From NCBI GenBank assembly GCA_000320605.2, contig KB445794.1, positions 1,972,475 to 2,036,474 of the forward strand: a DNA stretch of 64,000 bases. The letters are read 5' to 3'. The notes beneath the pieces are model-generated. The model was not told where the DNA came from and did no database searches. It saw only the letters and a program-made list of their open reading frames with translations. The position numbers were made by a program, and so were the translations under genes. This DNA comes from Gelatoporia subvermispora B. Its lineage: Eukaryota > Basidiomycota > Agaricomycetes > Polyporales > Gelatoporiaceae. Of this stretch, positions 13,113 to 25,435 are shown one piece after another. Numbering within the stretch: the stretch's first letter is position 1; each line of letters begins with the position of its first letter.

Positions 13113-16100
13113 TCATGAGGAGGATACCCCGTTCGTGTGTGCATGCCCGTCCGGCGCCGGCACCGGGTCGATGTGGCATTTGTGACATAGCCAGGCCTTC
13201 ATGCTTGGTTGCGAGGAGACCTTGCCGTTGAGCGTGTGAGGGTGGAAGATGGGCGAATATTCGGTATGGCAGCGGTGGCATTTGGGATCGGGATCTGTTG
13301 AGCTGACATCGTCCAGTGATACGGACGACTGAGCGTCGTTGCCGTTGTTGTTGAGGATGTTGTCCAGTCGTCGGGCTTTGCGAAGCAGGCCGTGCGAACC
13401 CGCTACTGGTACTTGCTTATAGTTCTTGCAATACACTTGGAGAGCTGTCTGTGGGGATTATGAGCGTCGCTGTGTAATGCAAAGCAAGCAGCATGATTGA
13501 CCTCTCCAAATTCGTTGGTGTCGCAGATTTCATACAACTCTCGTCTATGATTTGTGTGGCCTTTGCAGATGATGAGCGGAACCATGCATCCCGTATCCTC
13601 ATTGAAGTCGACCATTGTTGTGGTATCCCTTCGGCTAGCTTTCACCTACGGAAAACGGTTAAGGAAAGCGGAGTCGGTGTGGGACTGCAAACCGTACCTG
13701 CTGCATCTCGAAGCCGAATTTATGGCCTTGTCGCCATGCGCAGGATACATGGAATTCCGCCGGGCATTCTGCGCAACGCACGACTGCACCTTCGTCCGTA
13801 TCACAAAGCGTACATTTCTGTAGTACAAATGTCAGCACTCAACGGCAGGCAGCTGAGCCATAATTACTTGCATTCGTCCACCTATATTGTGGAATAGTGC
13901 TGATGCCTTCCACAAGACGCAGTCGGGAAGCGTCGGAATAGACAACTTCGGGCATGAACACAGAGCAGACGACATGCACCCATGCTTGACCCTCTGTTGG
14001 TTTGCATGCTCGCAAATACGAGTCCGGTGGCGGATATATCGTCTTCCGCTTCGCATCTTTGCGCGCTCGTGGACACAAAAGGCACTCCGGGTTCTACGAG
14101 ACGTAAGCTCGGGTCGATTTCGGATGATCCGCGATGTCAGGGCTCACCAACGATGCTTCCAGGGACTTCTCGTTCTGACATAGCTCACATACCCACGACT
14201 CGACAGTCGACGGATCAGTCACTACGCCACACGCGCCGGCGTGTGCACGGAACTGGCATTGGCGACATCGTAGGACCTTGCCTACTGGGCCGTTCTTCTG
14301 ACATGCGAGGCACTGTAATTGCGGGGCGGCGGGCGATGGCCCATCAGGCGGGGGCGTCGACGTCGCCGAAGAAAGAGTCTATCGCGGGATGATGTGAGCG
14401 GGTCCTCAGCCGGGCATGATAGCAGCCTAACTCACCTTGGCGCGCTTCGCACTCGGGCCGTTGAGCGGGGTGCCCTCGCGCTTGTCGGCAGACTTGGACT
14501 TTGCGAGCGCCTCCTCGCGTACTGGGCGCACGTTGAGGTCCGCGTACTTGCGCCAGCTGAGACCGCAGTTGTCGCAAAGCGCGCTCGTCGGCAGGCCCTT
14601 TGGGGCCTTCCACCATGTGTCGGACTCGCGCGTGCGGCACGCGCCGCAGCTCACATTGCTCCGCGGCTCGCGCACGACGGAACCCTCCTCGTCGGGCGAC
14701 ACCGCACGCGACGGCGGAGGCATGTCCTTGGCCTTACCGCTCAGGCGCGCTTTCTTTATGCGCTCGTTGTCCTCACCGAGCCGTGCGCTACGAGACGTGT
14801 GAGACGCGCGGGGACAGGATTTTGAAAGGTGGGCGACTCACTTCTTCCAGTGGCCGTAAAAGCGCACAACCTCCGGCATGGATCTGGTACCGACCTCGTC
14901 GCGCACAATGCGCAGCTCCGCGCCGTGAAGGGCGATGGCGTCCTCGAACGCAGCGACTTCCTCCTCGCTCCATTCGCGGTCGGCGTATCGGGTCTCTGTC
15001 TTCTTCCACTGATATGACAACAGGCTCAGGAATGGAGCGGCATGTGAAGAAACGAGGTGGGTACCTTCTCTAGACGTAATGGCGTCCTCATGTTGACCGT
15101 GGACAGATCGCGACCCGCGACCCATGCATCAGTGTAGCGGTGCATGACCTCCGTGAGCCAGTCGACGCTATGTTTGAGATGCTCATTACGCGTTAGGTTA
15201 TTTCTGAATTTATGGACTGTGTGTCGGAAGCGTCAAGTGCTAGCCTATGGAGGGGAAGAGGATAGACTCACGAGCTTCGACTGTAAGGGCAGATTGCCAT
15301 AGTAGGCAAAGTCAGTCAATATCATCGAGGGTAAATCTTCCCACGCACCTTCTGCCGGGGTCATGTCTCTCACGAGACTGAGCACTTCAATTGTCGCGTC
15401 TCCGCCACGTTCCTCCAGGTCTGCATTGTGTCAACGAAATCGCCGTCGCGAGGAGGGCGTTTGAATATTTTACCTGGTGCGGCGTAGGCATTCTCGACGC
15501 CGGGCTGGAGAGGGACGCTGGCCTGGTATCTGGGGCCGACGCGGGTCGCGGTGCGTGGGAAGATTAGATCATCTGGGTCTGAATTGAATCCAAAAATGGT
15601 GAGCTCTCGCAGACTCGGGCGTGGAAAGTCGCGCGTGGCGACGATGCGCACCGAGCGTGTCCTCCGCGACAGTATACATCCTGTACCGCCCGTGTCAGCC
15701 ATGCTGCGCCGCGCCTGGACAACAAACGAAAGACTCGCCCAAAATATCGAAACGGCCACATCTTGAAGTGCTTGATCTCGACATTCTCCTCCTTCTCGGC
15801 CAGAACCCGGTCCTTGCGCGGCCTGCCTCGCCCCCGGGGCGCTGGGGCGTTTGTCTTCGGCTTCGGCACCAGGGGTGTCGCGTGGCGGACCTTGTGGCTA
15901 TCGACCTCTTCTTCGTGCTTGCGCGAGCACGGCGCGCACGTCCACCCATATCCTCGGCTCGGCTTCGCCAGCAGCGGCGGGTTGACGCAGCTCATGTGGA
16001 AGAACTTCTTGCAGCGATGGCACTGCACCGTCTCGGCGCTTTGGGAAGCGAGCGGGTGATGGGAACGCGCCAGTCAGCTTTTAGTAAGAGAGGAAATGGA

Positions 16101-16802
16101 ACGCTGCCTTACGGGGGGCACCATTGGGCGCAGGTATCGCAGAGCCGGATCGTGTCAGTTAGGTCCGGTATGATCTCCTTCTCCGCCACAACATATTCAT
16201 ATCGAGAATTGAGCACATCTCTGATATTCTCTGGCACTGAGAGCAACCGTCAGGCACGAAGCGTCGCGCGCGGGGGAGCCAACCTACGATTTCGGAGGGT
16301 CACGGCGGGTATGACCTCGAACTCCTTCCTGATCCACGGGTCAAAGAGACGATTGAAATAAAATCTGTCTGGCCGTTTCTTCCACCCGGCCAGATCCGAG
16401 ATTTTGTCTCTATGGAGGACGTAGCACTTGGAGCGTAGCTGGCTGATATCGCAGACTTCAGAATATATTGCTGCGAGCAGGAGACGCGAGTCCGCGACGG
16501 GGCGGTCTGTCACATCGCTGGGACGGTAGTACCAGGCGAGACGGACGCGTGTGACCGGCTCATTGCGTTTGCCACTCTTGTCGAAGGTGGGTACGCCCTG
16601 GTCTGGGAGGAACTCCATGATGCGGGCCACGGAGTAAGGGGTGCCATCCCGCACAGACCAGCTGGGCGAGCAATACACATGGTCTCCGGAAAAATCAGCC
16701 TGCACTCGCGGGGCGCAGAATAAGGCGCTGAGACCCACCATTGACTTTTATCTGCTCCCCATTCTTGAGAGTAAGGGAGAAAGTCGAATCCGAGGCAGGC
16801 AT
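13113..16802 (-). CDS. SNT2: SNT2-type chromatin reader: BAH, PHD, SANT, GATA finger, PHD/ePHD
   Basis: Minus-strand multi-exon gene starting MPASDSTFSLTLKNGEQIKV at 16802. A 55-nt intron gives VNDHVYCSPSWSVRDGTPYS, the start of a BAH domain (to about 16250). Next is a first PHD finger (CDTC ... CHRC, HMSC, CAPC; near 15900-16150), split by an intron. A linker resembling an ELM2 region follows (about 15400-15700), then a SANT/Myb helix set (EWSEEEVAAFEDAIALHGAE to MPEVVRFYGHWKK; 14850-15020). A GATA-type zinc finger comes next (CGACRTRESDTWWKAP ... CDNCG; 14550-14670). Finally a PHD plus extended PHD occupy 13113-14390, with many CxxC/HxxC pairs, ending in CHKC and a short tail. In yeasts Snt2 reads modified H3 tails and works with Ecm5/Rpd3 or Lid2; Aspergillus SntB controls secondary metabolism. 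Located in the nucleus by inference. Exact exon ends in the zinc-finger region were not all resolved. Confidence 0.88.
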
Positions 16803-18145
16803 GTGGGGCCGGTGATTGAAACTCAGGTGTGCGCGGGGCAGTGGGCGGCCTGGGAAAATAAAATGTGAGAGGGCGATATCTGGAGACCTGCGCGCGATCT
16901 AGAGGGGTCTGGGATTATTTCAGAAATTATTGAGGGAGGCCGGTGGTGGGGGGAGGAAGGTAAGATGCCGCAGGACGGGAGCCAGATCTCTGCTGGACGT
17001 AGGAAGATTCAACTCCGACAGTCCTTGTGAGGAAGTTCCTCGAATCTCATTTGGCCACTCCCAAGATCCCCAGTACTGGGATCTCTACGACCTGCCTATC
17101 ATCCTTTGTATCCCAACTACCTCTAGCTCATAATAATTCATACTAACCACCACCGCTCAAGCCATGCATCGCCTGAGTCTACGTCAAGGACGCCACACCG
17201 AAAGGTGGAACTTGCTGCGAGGCCCGGGGCAACCGTATTGGCGCGGCCGGCTGCGCTTTGGACGCACCGCTGGCGGTGATACCATATACGGCAGTCCTCC
17301 GAAACCTCCGAAACAAACCGACACAGCGAAACGCATGCAAAGTCGCCTTCCCGCCTTTCAACAGCACACCCCCTCCTTCGCAACCATATTTCCAAAGCAC
17401 GGCTTTCGCTAAGCCTGCACAATACCGTTGCCGACACGCCGAGAGGCGGCGCCAAGCGACAACCACGTCGCCCAGACCAGGCTCAGCCTGGCCAGTTGGC
17501 TGAGCGAGCTTGTCTGGCACATTGGGACAAATAAATGACTATCGAACCCATCCTGTAAAGTCCTCTCCGCATGTAACGTACCAGCGGACCTCGCTGCGTG
17601 ATGCTGGCTGATGCTGACGACTCGCGGAAGCCCTCACAGTCTGCTTGATCCCCGCGCTCATCGAAAGGATCAAAGATAGACAGATGGCCTGCGTTCTCAC
17701 ACGCGTCGTTCATACTCGTGGCTGACACGGCTCCCTGCCCAGTGGAGCCGGCGGAACCCCTTCTTACCTGCCACGGCCAAATCCGGCAAGGATCGCACCA
17801 TTAGCGCGCACGCAGCCAATCCAAGTCGCCAGCTCGAGTGCCAGCCCGCAGCGCGGACCATTCCAACGGCTTAAATAATAATACTGGGCGAAGACGACGC
17901 CTGACGAGCGTCGTCGCGACTACGCGAGAGATCTATGCTAACTACCTAATGCGTCAATGAGTGCAAAGCGTGTGTGGAAGAGACAGTGATACAGGTGATT
18001 AGATGCGCGGTATATGGTGCGAGTGAAGTAGGTCCGTTCGTTCGACAGCATAGCGCCCAATGCACGACACACGAGGAACCAAAAAGAAAACTAGAAGATA
18101 CAGAAGCTACCACTACGCCCGGCGCACGCGTGCGGCGGGCGCGGG
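16803..18145. other. Intergenic region, no convincing gene
   Basis: Over 1.3 kb between the start of the SNT2 gene (minus) and the 3' end of the histidine kinase (minus). Frames of up to about 110 codons occur near 17164-17520 on both strands but overlap one another, lack exon signals and show no domain. The SNT2 promoter should lie at the left end. No repeats or RNA genes were recognised. Confidence 0.5.
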
Positions 18146-21100
18146 TTATGACGTTGACGTCCGCGGCTGTGCTTGCGCTAGCGGCGGCGGTGGCGTCTGC
18201 GGCTGTTGCGCCGGGGATTGTGGTCGTATTTGCAACTGCGATGCCTGCGGGGTCGACTGAGATCCTTGCGGCTGCTGCTCAGACATTTGTGTCGTCCCTA
18301 TCGGACGTTTTCTTCGTTCGTCCGCGATCAACAACATCCTCTTTAGACTCTTCTCCAAAACAGGCTTCGTGAGCACGCTGCGAGGCACCAGGTCAGGCAC
18401 GGACACTATTAGGAGTGGAGCTATATAAACTTACTGGTCTGCACCCGCCTCGAGGTACTCCTGCTGGTCCGTCAGAAGCGCATTTCCTGCCGATCATCAC
18501 TGTCACTTTAGGTGCCCAAACGCAAGTCCAGTCGAAGCGCACCTGTCACACCAACCACAAAGTCATGCCTGCCCATCTCGCGCAACTTGGTGACCGCATC
18601 CAGGCCTGAGAGCACCGGCATCTGGTTGTCGAGGAAGATGACAGCATATCTGTACTCGTCGCCGCTCGCCGAGCCGTCCAACGACAGGCCCGCGCTTCCC
18701 GTGTCCTCGGATGACGGCGTCGCGCGCTGGCCCGTCCCCAGGATCAGCTCGAGTGCAATCTCGCCGTTCTCCGCCGTTGCGACGCGGCACCCCAGCCGCG
18801 TGAGCATGCGCGACATCAGCTTGCGCGTCAGCGGGTCATCGTCCACGACCAGCACGCGCAGCGGGCTCTCCTGCGAACCCCATGCGTTCGCCGCTTGTGC
18901 CTGCAGTGTCGACCCGGCGGATGTTGCCGGGGAGCTAGGCGCACCGTCTATGTGGAACGACTGCGGCTTTGGCAGTTGGGATAGGTGTAATCGGATTGTG
19001 TCAGAGGAATGCTCAGTTGGAGGTGCAGGTCGCTCGGCGCCTAGCGAATCTGATATGACCAAGGGTGGTGGCTCCACGAGGTCTGTACCCGTGGACGGAT
19101 CACCAATTGAACGGGTCAAGGGCGACTGCTCGCCACGCCGAGTCGATATTTCGACGAGTCCACCTAAGCCACGTGAGTCTCCTCAATTCACCTTGAAAGA
19201 ATGGAGACGCTGCAAACCTTGCTCCATGATACTGTGCATCGCAGAAGACGACTGTGTCGTCGGGAGGTGCGCCGCATTCCGCATATCCGGCGAGTCTGCC
19301 ATTACCACCGACTTTGTCCCCGGAGTGTCCGTCCTCGCGCGTCTCGAGAATCTCGAGATCGTCGGCGGGAGGTCATCATTGTCCCACATGCTTTGCTCGA
19401 TCGGCGCATTGAGCGCCGGCAGGGCCTTGCTGCCCACACCCAAAGCTGCACGTCATCAGCACCCACACCACTCCCACATGGTGGAGGACTTACGAAGTTC
19501 GACCCAGAACGTCGACCCTTCGTGGACCTTCGACCTCACGCCGAGCCGCCCGCCGCTCAGCTTCACAATCTGACGCACGAGCGCTAGCCCGAGACCGGTT
19601 CCCTTGCCACCTGCGCACGAACCGACAATACATTAGGCTTCGCTTACCCCCTGATCGACGCATTCTGCTCCACTCACCCTGCAAGCGGCCCTGTTCTGTC
19701 TGGTTGAACGCAGCTACGTCACATATTTGAATCAGCCCCTTGCCCTCCTCGGCTCGCACCACAGCAACCACTCACAGAATAACTTGCTCTGGGCCATGTC
19801 CTTCGGGCGGATCCCGCACCCCGTATCTGTGACCTCGATGCGCACGACGATCCACTCGAGCGGCGGCGCGGGCTTCGAGTGCAGCACGTTGTGCTGCGTG
19901 AGGTGCGTCGCCGAAAGGCGGTGGGGCATTCCAGGCGAGAGTCCCCTCTCCGCTAGCCTCGCAATGTTGGCATTCGCACTAACACGCCGCGCGCTCACAG
20001 ATGAGGAGCTGGACGTACCGTCCCCGCGCGAGACCTCTCCCACGCCGCCCTGCCGCGCGAACTCGCGCGCCTCCTTGGAGTCGACCAGGGTCTCAGACGC
20101 GCCGGATCCCTCTGCACTGGCGGGCCAGTTCGGGAGGACGAGCCGGGTGGTGATGAGCAGCTTTCCGCCCGTAGGCGTAAACTTGCACGCGTTGCTGTGT
20201 CATGTGAGTTACGCGATCTGAATTCGAATTAAGTCCGAGGCGCACCTGGCGAGGTTCGTGATGATTTGCCGCAGTCGCGTTTCGTCACCTACCACAATGC
20301 CGTCGTCCTCCGGATGCTCCCGCAGACGGCGATGAATTACAGCCTCGCTCTCACCCATAGCTTCATACAATGCTCGGCACGCAATCTGAACAAATTCGTT
20401 AATTAAGTACAATATTAGAACACGGCCTATTTCCAATGCCCGACATACCTCGTCGATATTCTTGTCAAGGTCAACGATAAACTGCAGCCCGCGCGCGTCC
20501 GTCGCGAGCTGTAGCGGGACAAACATAGATCGCATGACTTGGTGGAATGCATACGGCTATGTTCCATGTTCGTCAGCGTCTCAGTCAATTTCCCTGATAG
20601 GTAACAACCGACCTTCAGGACGGATTCGAAACGCCCACTGTCCATTCGATTGCTGATCACGGGTCATTAATTTGCGCTAGAGTGCGAATATCGGTACTTA
20701 CAAGTCCAAAACGTCATTGAGCACTGTTCCACAGAACACTATGAGGTCACAGTCGTATGAACGGGACAGGATTTACAGACCTTTCGACATCATACTCAGA
20801 CTGCCTTCCAACGCCTTAAACTCAATATCCTGGGACTTAGCGACAAGTCCCGAAGCTTCCATATTTTGTACAGCGAGCACTATACAAATTCGTGTCAGCT
20901 CAATTCAAAGATGGATCTCCCAATCAGCAATATCGAAAACATACAAGCAGTGTTGAGCGGCACTCGGACCTGTGCAGAGCCGAAAATCAGCCTCGCTATC
21001 TCTATTCGGAACAACGGATGCTACTCATCATGGAAGACGTATCTGTCATACCAAATGTCAGTCAGCCGTTCTCATGCATCGGTGTCAATAGGTGTCACTC

Positions 21101-22773
21101 ACGAGGTAAGTCGCCGCTTTGAATCCGCTGCCTTGCGTTCATTGACTTGAGCCTTTTGGGTGGCGCGGAATTGGATTTTTAGCTGGTCTCGGAGGTTATA
21201 TAGCCGTCGCTCGGCCTGCGCACCAAAATGCATCAAGTGTGAAAGAGAAAATCAGGAAGGCGGAATTACGCACACTTTCTCGCATATAGTGTACATATAG
21301 CAAGAACCCTTGGAAGAAAAGAAAATTCATGACATCTATCCCGACGTGAGCTAATTCGAGCGACATGTGCGAGAGACAGGCATACTTCGTGTGAATGCAG
21401 GATGGACTGGGACAACCAAGCCGACTGCCCTGTTGTAGACTGTGAGCGAACAGCTCGACATGAGGGGTCTGCCACGCACAATATGAAGAAACACAATGCT
21501 CCGAGCATGGCAGGAAAGCGATGCAACTTGAGTCCAAAGAGGGCTATCGTTTGTAGTGCGGAGGTGTAACTGGCGGGGAAACTTAGCAAAGCGATTCCCA
21601 AGAGGCGTACTCGTACTCACTAGAACGTTGTGAGGAAGTCTTTATTCCCGCACTGAAACAGTACGTGCGGTGATCCGGGGTAGAACCCACAGAGGTATAT
21701 TTCAAGGATCGGGAAGATGGACCAGCACCATGTTGCAGTTACAAGGAAACACTGGTAGAGGAAATGTCGATCTCGCGGCCAGTCATACATAACCATTGGG
21801 AGCACCGGAAAAGACAGCGCCGGCGAGACCTGGGGTGTATCAGCAGCAATTATGCTGTAGAATCCGAATCACACGCACGCCGTAGTAGAAAATCTTGTCG
21901 GGTAGCACGAGCGGCCTCGGAATGAATGCAATGGCGAGTACCCAATTGATAATGTAAAACACAGCCGACCATAGTGCGAGATTCTGTCCGAAAGTTCGTG
22001 ATTGGCGCTTGGGTGTGGGCAAACGGAACTCGCACCTTGCGTAAGAACCAGTTCTCCTTCTTGTAATGCTGCTCCGACTTCTCGTCCATAAATTTCGTCG
22101 AGAAGAAGGACATTGCTAAGGCCCATAGGCGCCATCTGAAGAAGACCAGTACGGGAGAAATACCCCAGAATCCGTCCGGGTGCATGGCGAGACTCTCATG
22201 ATCGGTGTTCGTCCCGCCCTGGTGAGCGCTGCCGCCAGACTTGTCGGGTGAACCACCGTGCTCAGAATGTGTGATTGACGAGCTCTTGATCTCGTCCGAC
22301 CATTCGCGGTCGACGACGACCTCGTCGACGACATCGTCGGTCTCGTCCATGTGCGCGCCACCGCCGTGTCGGCTACGTGGGAAGCCACTGCTGCTATCTC
22401 CCGTGCTCTCCTCGAGCTCGAGCGCAGACGAGGTAGAGGGTGCAGTCCCCGAGCCCATCTTGCGCTTGAAGCGGTCCCAGTGCACGCGGAGGCCGCCATT
22501 TACCCGTGCCGACTTTTTCTGGCCCGGACCTTGGCTTTTGTCCCCGCGGCGGTTCCCCGCGAGCGAGCTCTGGAGCACGGGGGGCGGGAGACCAGGGCCA
22601 TCGTCTAGAGCGGGGGTCTCCAGCGGGGTGGCCGTGGTGGTCGTGGTGGTGGCCAGCGGGTCAACCTTGTACTTTGCGAAGGTGCCGGCGGGGGTGAGGG
22701 GGAGGTCGTCTGTCACGGGCGACTTGGGCGGGTCGTCGATGGTTGCGAGAGACGAGCGTGAGCGGAAGGGCAT
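18146..22773 (-). CDS. Membrane-anchored hybrid histidine kinase
   Basis: A two-component sensor. The start [20 protein letters not shown] opens a long low-complexity cytosolic region (Ser, Thr and acidic; 22070-22773). Several exons then encode hydrophobic segments, for example [20 protein letters not shown] and a stretch with [20 protein letters not shown], the conserved membrane unit of a basidiomycete kinase group. A coiled stretch ([20 protein letters not shown]) leads to the HisKA domain: SYVFHD with the phospho-accepting His codon at 21030-21032, then [18 protein letters not shown] and [11 protein letters not shown]. The ATPase domain has an N box ([10 protein letters not shown]), G1 (DTGCGI) and G2 (glycine-rich, near 19600). 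The receiver domain has VVDDDP, phospho-acceptor Asp in IFLDNQMP (18628-18630) and the conserved Lys in HVLTKPV. A Gln/Pro-rich tail ends at 18146. Oddity: the exon with the His cannot be joined in frame to the next by a normal splice. Signal sensed is unknown. Confidence 0.9.
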
Positions 22774-23924
22774 GGGGGTCGGGTATCGAGGACGCCCCGC
22801 TCGATGGTGAGCCCGAGTAGATGCAAGTGCTCGCAAGTGGTGAGAGTTCACGACAAGGCACGGTGTCCGAGTACTCGGAGGAGACGCCCCGCCAGATTAG
22901 GCAGGAGGGGGGACCGCATGGCGCCTCCGCCTCTCAGATTCCTCCCCGCCAGCCCAGACCCTCGACAGACCCATTTTCTCCACTCTCCCTCCTTGCGTCC
23001 GTTAGCGATTGGTCCATCAATTGCATTTTTCTTTTGGGCTTTGCCCGCCGGAAAGCCGTGAGCTGGGTGCTGTTGCCCATATTCGCCTGAGTTGCCTGGC
23101 GCCGGCCACCGACCGGCGTCAGCCACCATCGCGGTCAAACGTGCGCTCGCTCAGCCTCGCTAGCTTTTGCCTGGTCTCGCCCGCGGACCGGCGAAAGAGG
23201 GGTGCATCGACCCCTTGGATAGACCTCTTTTCGGCCGTCACTCGCACGCCTCTCTCAGATTACTCCGAACGAGAACGACGCCCGCGACGAGGAGCGTTCC
23301 TTGGCTCTGCACAGAGGCCAGGCGTTCACCTGCACCCTGCGTCGAGGCAGCACACCTACACAACATCCGTTCGTGACGTCATCCGTTTCCACCCCCGCGA
23401 TGTTGAATTCCCTCCCCGCCTCTTCCAGGCGCACTCCTCGACCGCCACGGATTGCGCAATTTCGACACCGTCCGCAGCGGCGTTCTCATCCACGCATTTT
23501 TCTCGCCCAGTTTTTTTTCCTTTTTTCCCCCCACCTCGCGACGAAACTCTCGCAGGTCCCACGATAGGCCGCAATGTCCGGATGCCAGGCCCAGCTCATC
23601 GATCGCCGCCTGAATGCGTACCCGCCCCGACGTCATTTTTCTGCACTTTTTCTGCATGTGTTACAAGCCCGACAGCCGACGCGCGCCCGACGGCTCGGGC
23701 GCCGCGCGATCGGGCGATTGCCGCATTGGGACTGCATAGCCCTAACCCTGCTTCTAACCCAAATCTGGTTGTTGGCTGAGTCAGCGTCCCCTCGGTGATC
23801 GACCGATCGGTGAGTAAGCCTTGCGAGGCTTCCGTAGCCCAAGTTCACTGCGCCGCAACCTCCATCTCTTCCCTTATTACAATTGCTCCGGTGTGTTCAT
23901 TCGTCTATCCCATACACTATCAGG
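22774..23924. promoter_or_regulatory. Long CT-rich divergent promoter with telobox-like CCCTAACCC
   Basis: A 1.15-kb gap between the divergent histidine kinase and WLM genes. It is strongly pyrimidine-rich on the plus strand (including long C/T runs near 23510-23535), as is common for fungal 5' UTRs. An exact CCCTAACCC (telomere-repeat-like, telobox) starts at 23740, followed 11 bases on by CTAACCC, about 170 bases before the WLM ATG. A 256-codon open frame spans 23009-23779 but looks like a by-product of CT bias. Confidence 0.4.
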
Positions 23925-25030
23925 ATGTCTTCCAACCCAGAACCAATAGAAGTCACTGTCTCACACCGCGGGACGACGCACAAGCTCTCATTGCTTCCGG
24001 CTGATACTCTTGCTGTTCTCTATGCACGCCTTGAGGAGCTTACGGGAGTTCCTCCACCACTGCAGAAGCTCCTATACAAGGGGAAGAAGCCAAATGTAGA
24101 CCCGGAAGGTTCGCTAGAAGCTGCAGGCCTAAAGCATGGCACAAAGGCGCAGATGCTCGGCACGCGACCAGACGAACTACAGGACCTACAGAAGGTCGAG
24201 TCTGAGCACCAAAGGCGGGAACGAATATTGAGAGAACGAGCTGCCCGAGGTCCAGTCAAGGTACACTTTATCCTGCACTCCCGCGTCACACCATACTGAC
24301 ACTCTTCATCAGGTACGCTCAACCGCCCGCCCCGGTTCCGACCCCTCCGCCCAATATCGCTTCCACCGTATCGAGCCCCTTGCACACCTACCCGCGCCCG
24401 AGCCCGCACGCGCGCTGCTGCAGCGGCTCGCGGACGACCCAGCGATTCGCGCGGTGATGCGGGCACATAAGCTGGCGGTGGGCCTCCTGACGGAGCTCGC
24501 GCCGCACGAGCAGCCGCACCTGCTCGGTCTGAACGAGAACGCGGGGCAGGCGATCAAGCTGCGCATCCGCACGGACAGGTACGACGGCTTCCGCCTGTAC
24601 GCGGAGGTGCGCCGCGTACTCTGTCATGAGCTGACGCATAATGTGTGGGTAGACCATGACGACAACGTGCGTTTCCGCCTTTGCTCTTTCCCCTTCGTTT
24701 AGTGACGTATTGTGGTCTTGATGGCAGTTCAAGAAGATGAACTCACAGCTGAACCGCGAGGTCGTCGAGTTCGAGCGCGCCGCGGCAGAGGGGACGCACA
24801 CGCTCGGAGATACGGGCGGCGCGTATGCACCTGTGTCCGAGCTCGAGGCGGAAGCGGCTGCACATGTACTAGGAGGCGGGGCACATGTACTCGGAGGACA
24901 AGCACCCGCACCGGGCGAGTCGCGCGAGGAGATGCGGAGGCGCATGCTGGAGGCGACAATGCAACGTCTACGGAAGGAGGAAGAAGAGCTCGAGACGCGG
25001 TGCGGGACGGAACATTCGGCGGGACCTTAA
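23925..25030 (+). CDS. UBL-WLM domain metalloprotease (Wss1-like)
   Basis: Three exons, 23925-24260, 24313-24666 and 24728-25030, give 330 residues. Residues 1-80 form a ubiquitin-like fold (IEVTVSHRGTTHKLSLLPAD, LQKLLYKGKKPN). The WLM domain follows, with the zinc-protease motif HELTHN (HExxH) preceded by YDGFRLYAEVRRVLC and RAHKLAVGLLTEL. WLM proteins related to yeast Wss1 and animal SPRTN degrade DNA-protein crosslinks and act with SUMO and Cdc48. Fission yeast and plants have a UBL-WLM fusion of this order. The C-terminus is a charged coiled region (EEMRRRMLEATMQRLRKEEE) and contains a short duplication, AHVLGGGAHVLGG. No SHP or SIM motif was identified with confidence. Exon sums divide by three, supporting the splice model. 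The start is the ATG that opens the UBL domain. Confidence 0.92.
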
Positions 25031-25222
25031 GCAGGTGCAGCAGTGCTTCGACGGCTCCTATTGATTGGCAACAGATCGGTGTAATTCTAGCAGCTACAGT
25101 GCAGGCTTGCGAGCACCCCGAAATATTAGTGTTCCCCCAGTTAACCAAGGTCATCAACGGTCTGCAGTCTCCGTTGCAGTCATGTCACACTATCGCAAAA
25201 AAAGCTTTGCTGTGGAATATGA

Positions 25223-25310
25223 TGGCCAACGCCAGGATCGAACTGACGACCTTGGCATAACACGCTAATCCGTATTAGTACCACGCTCTAACCAACTGAG
25301 CTAGTCGGCC
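25223..25310 (-). tRNA. tRNA-Ile (anticodon AAU) with 14-nt intron
   Basis: On the minus strand the 88-base sequence matches the exons of the tRNA at 8345-8432 base for base, including acceptor stem, D arm, anticodon AAT and TpsiC arm. The 14-nt intron differs (CGGATTAGCGTGTT) while length and position are kept. It lies between the WLM gene and the polymerase delta subunit gene, facing away from the latter. Confidence 0.93.
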
Positions 25311-25435
25311 GTTACTACTATACAAATGGCGGTTATGATCAGGCGGGCGCCTGACTGTATACATCGGACCCATAATCACGGGAGCCAGCCAAACCTCACG
25401 TTGATTCATAACCAGTACTGTACCTCTACACACCC

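Noticed and set aside
17974..18372. 132-codon plus-strand frame
   Set aside because: Antisense shadow of the Gln/Pro-rich tail of the histidine kinase.
23009..23779. 256-codon plus-strand open frame between the histidine kinase and WLM genes
   Set aside because: Composition follows the CT-rich promoter strand, with no domain, no conserved look, and overlapping frames of similar length on the other strand.
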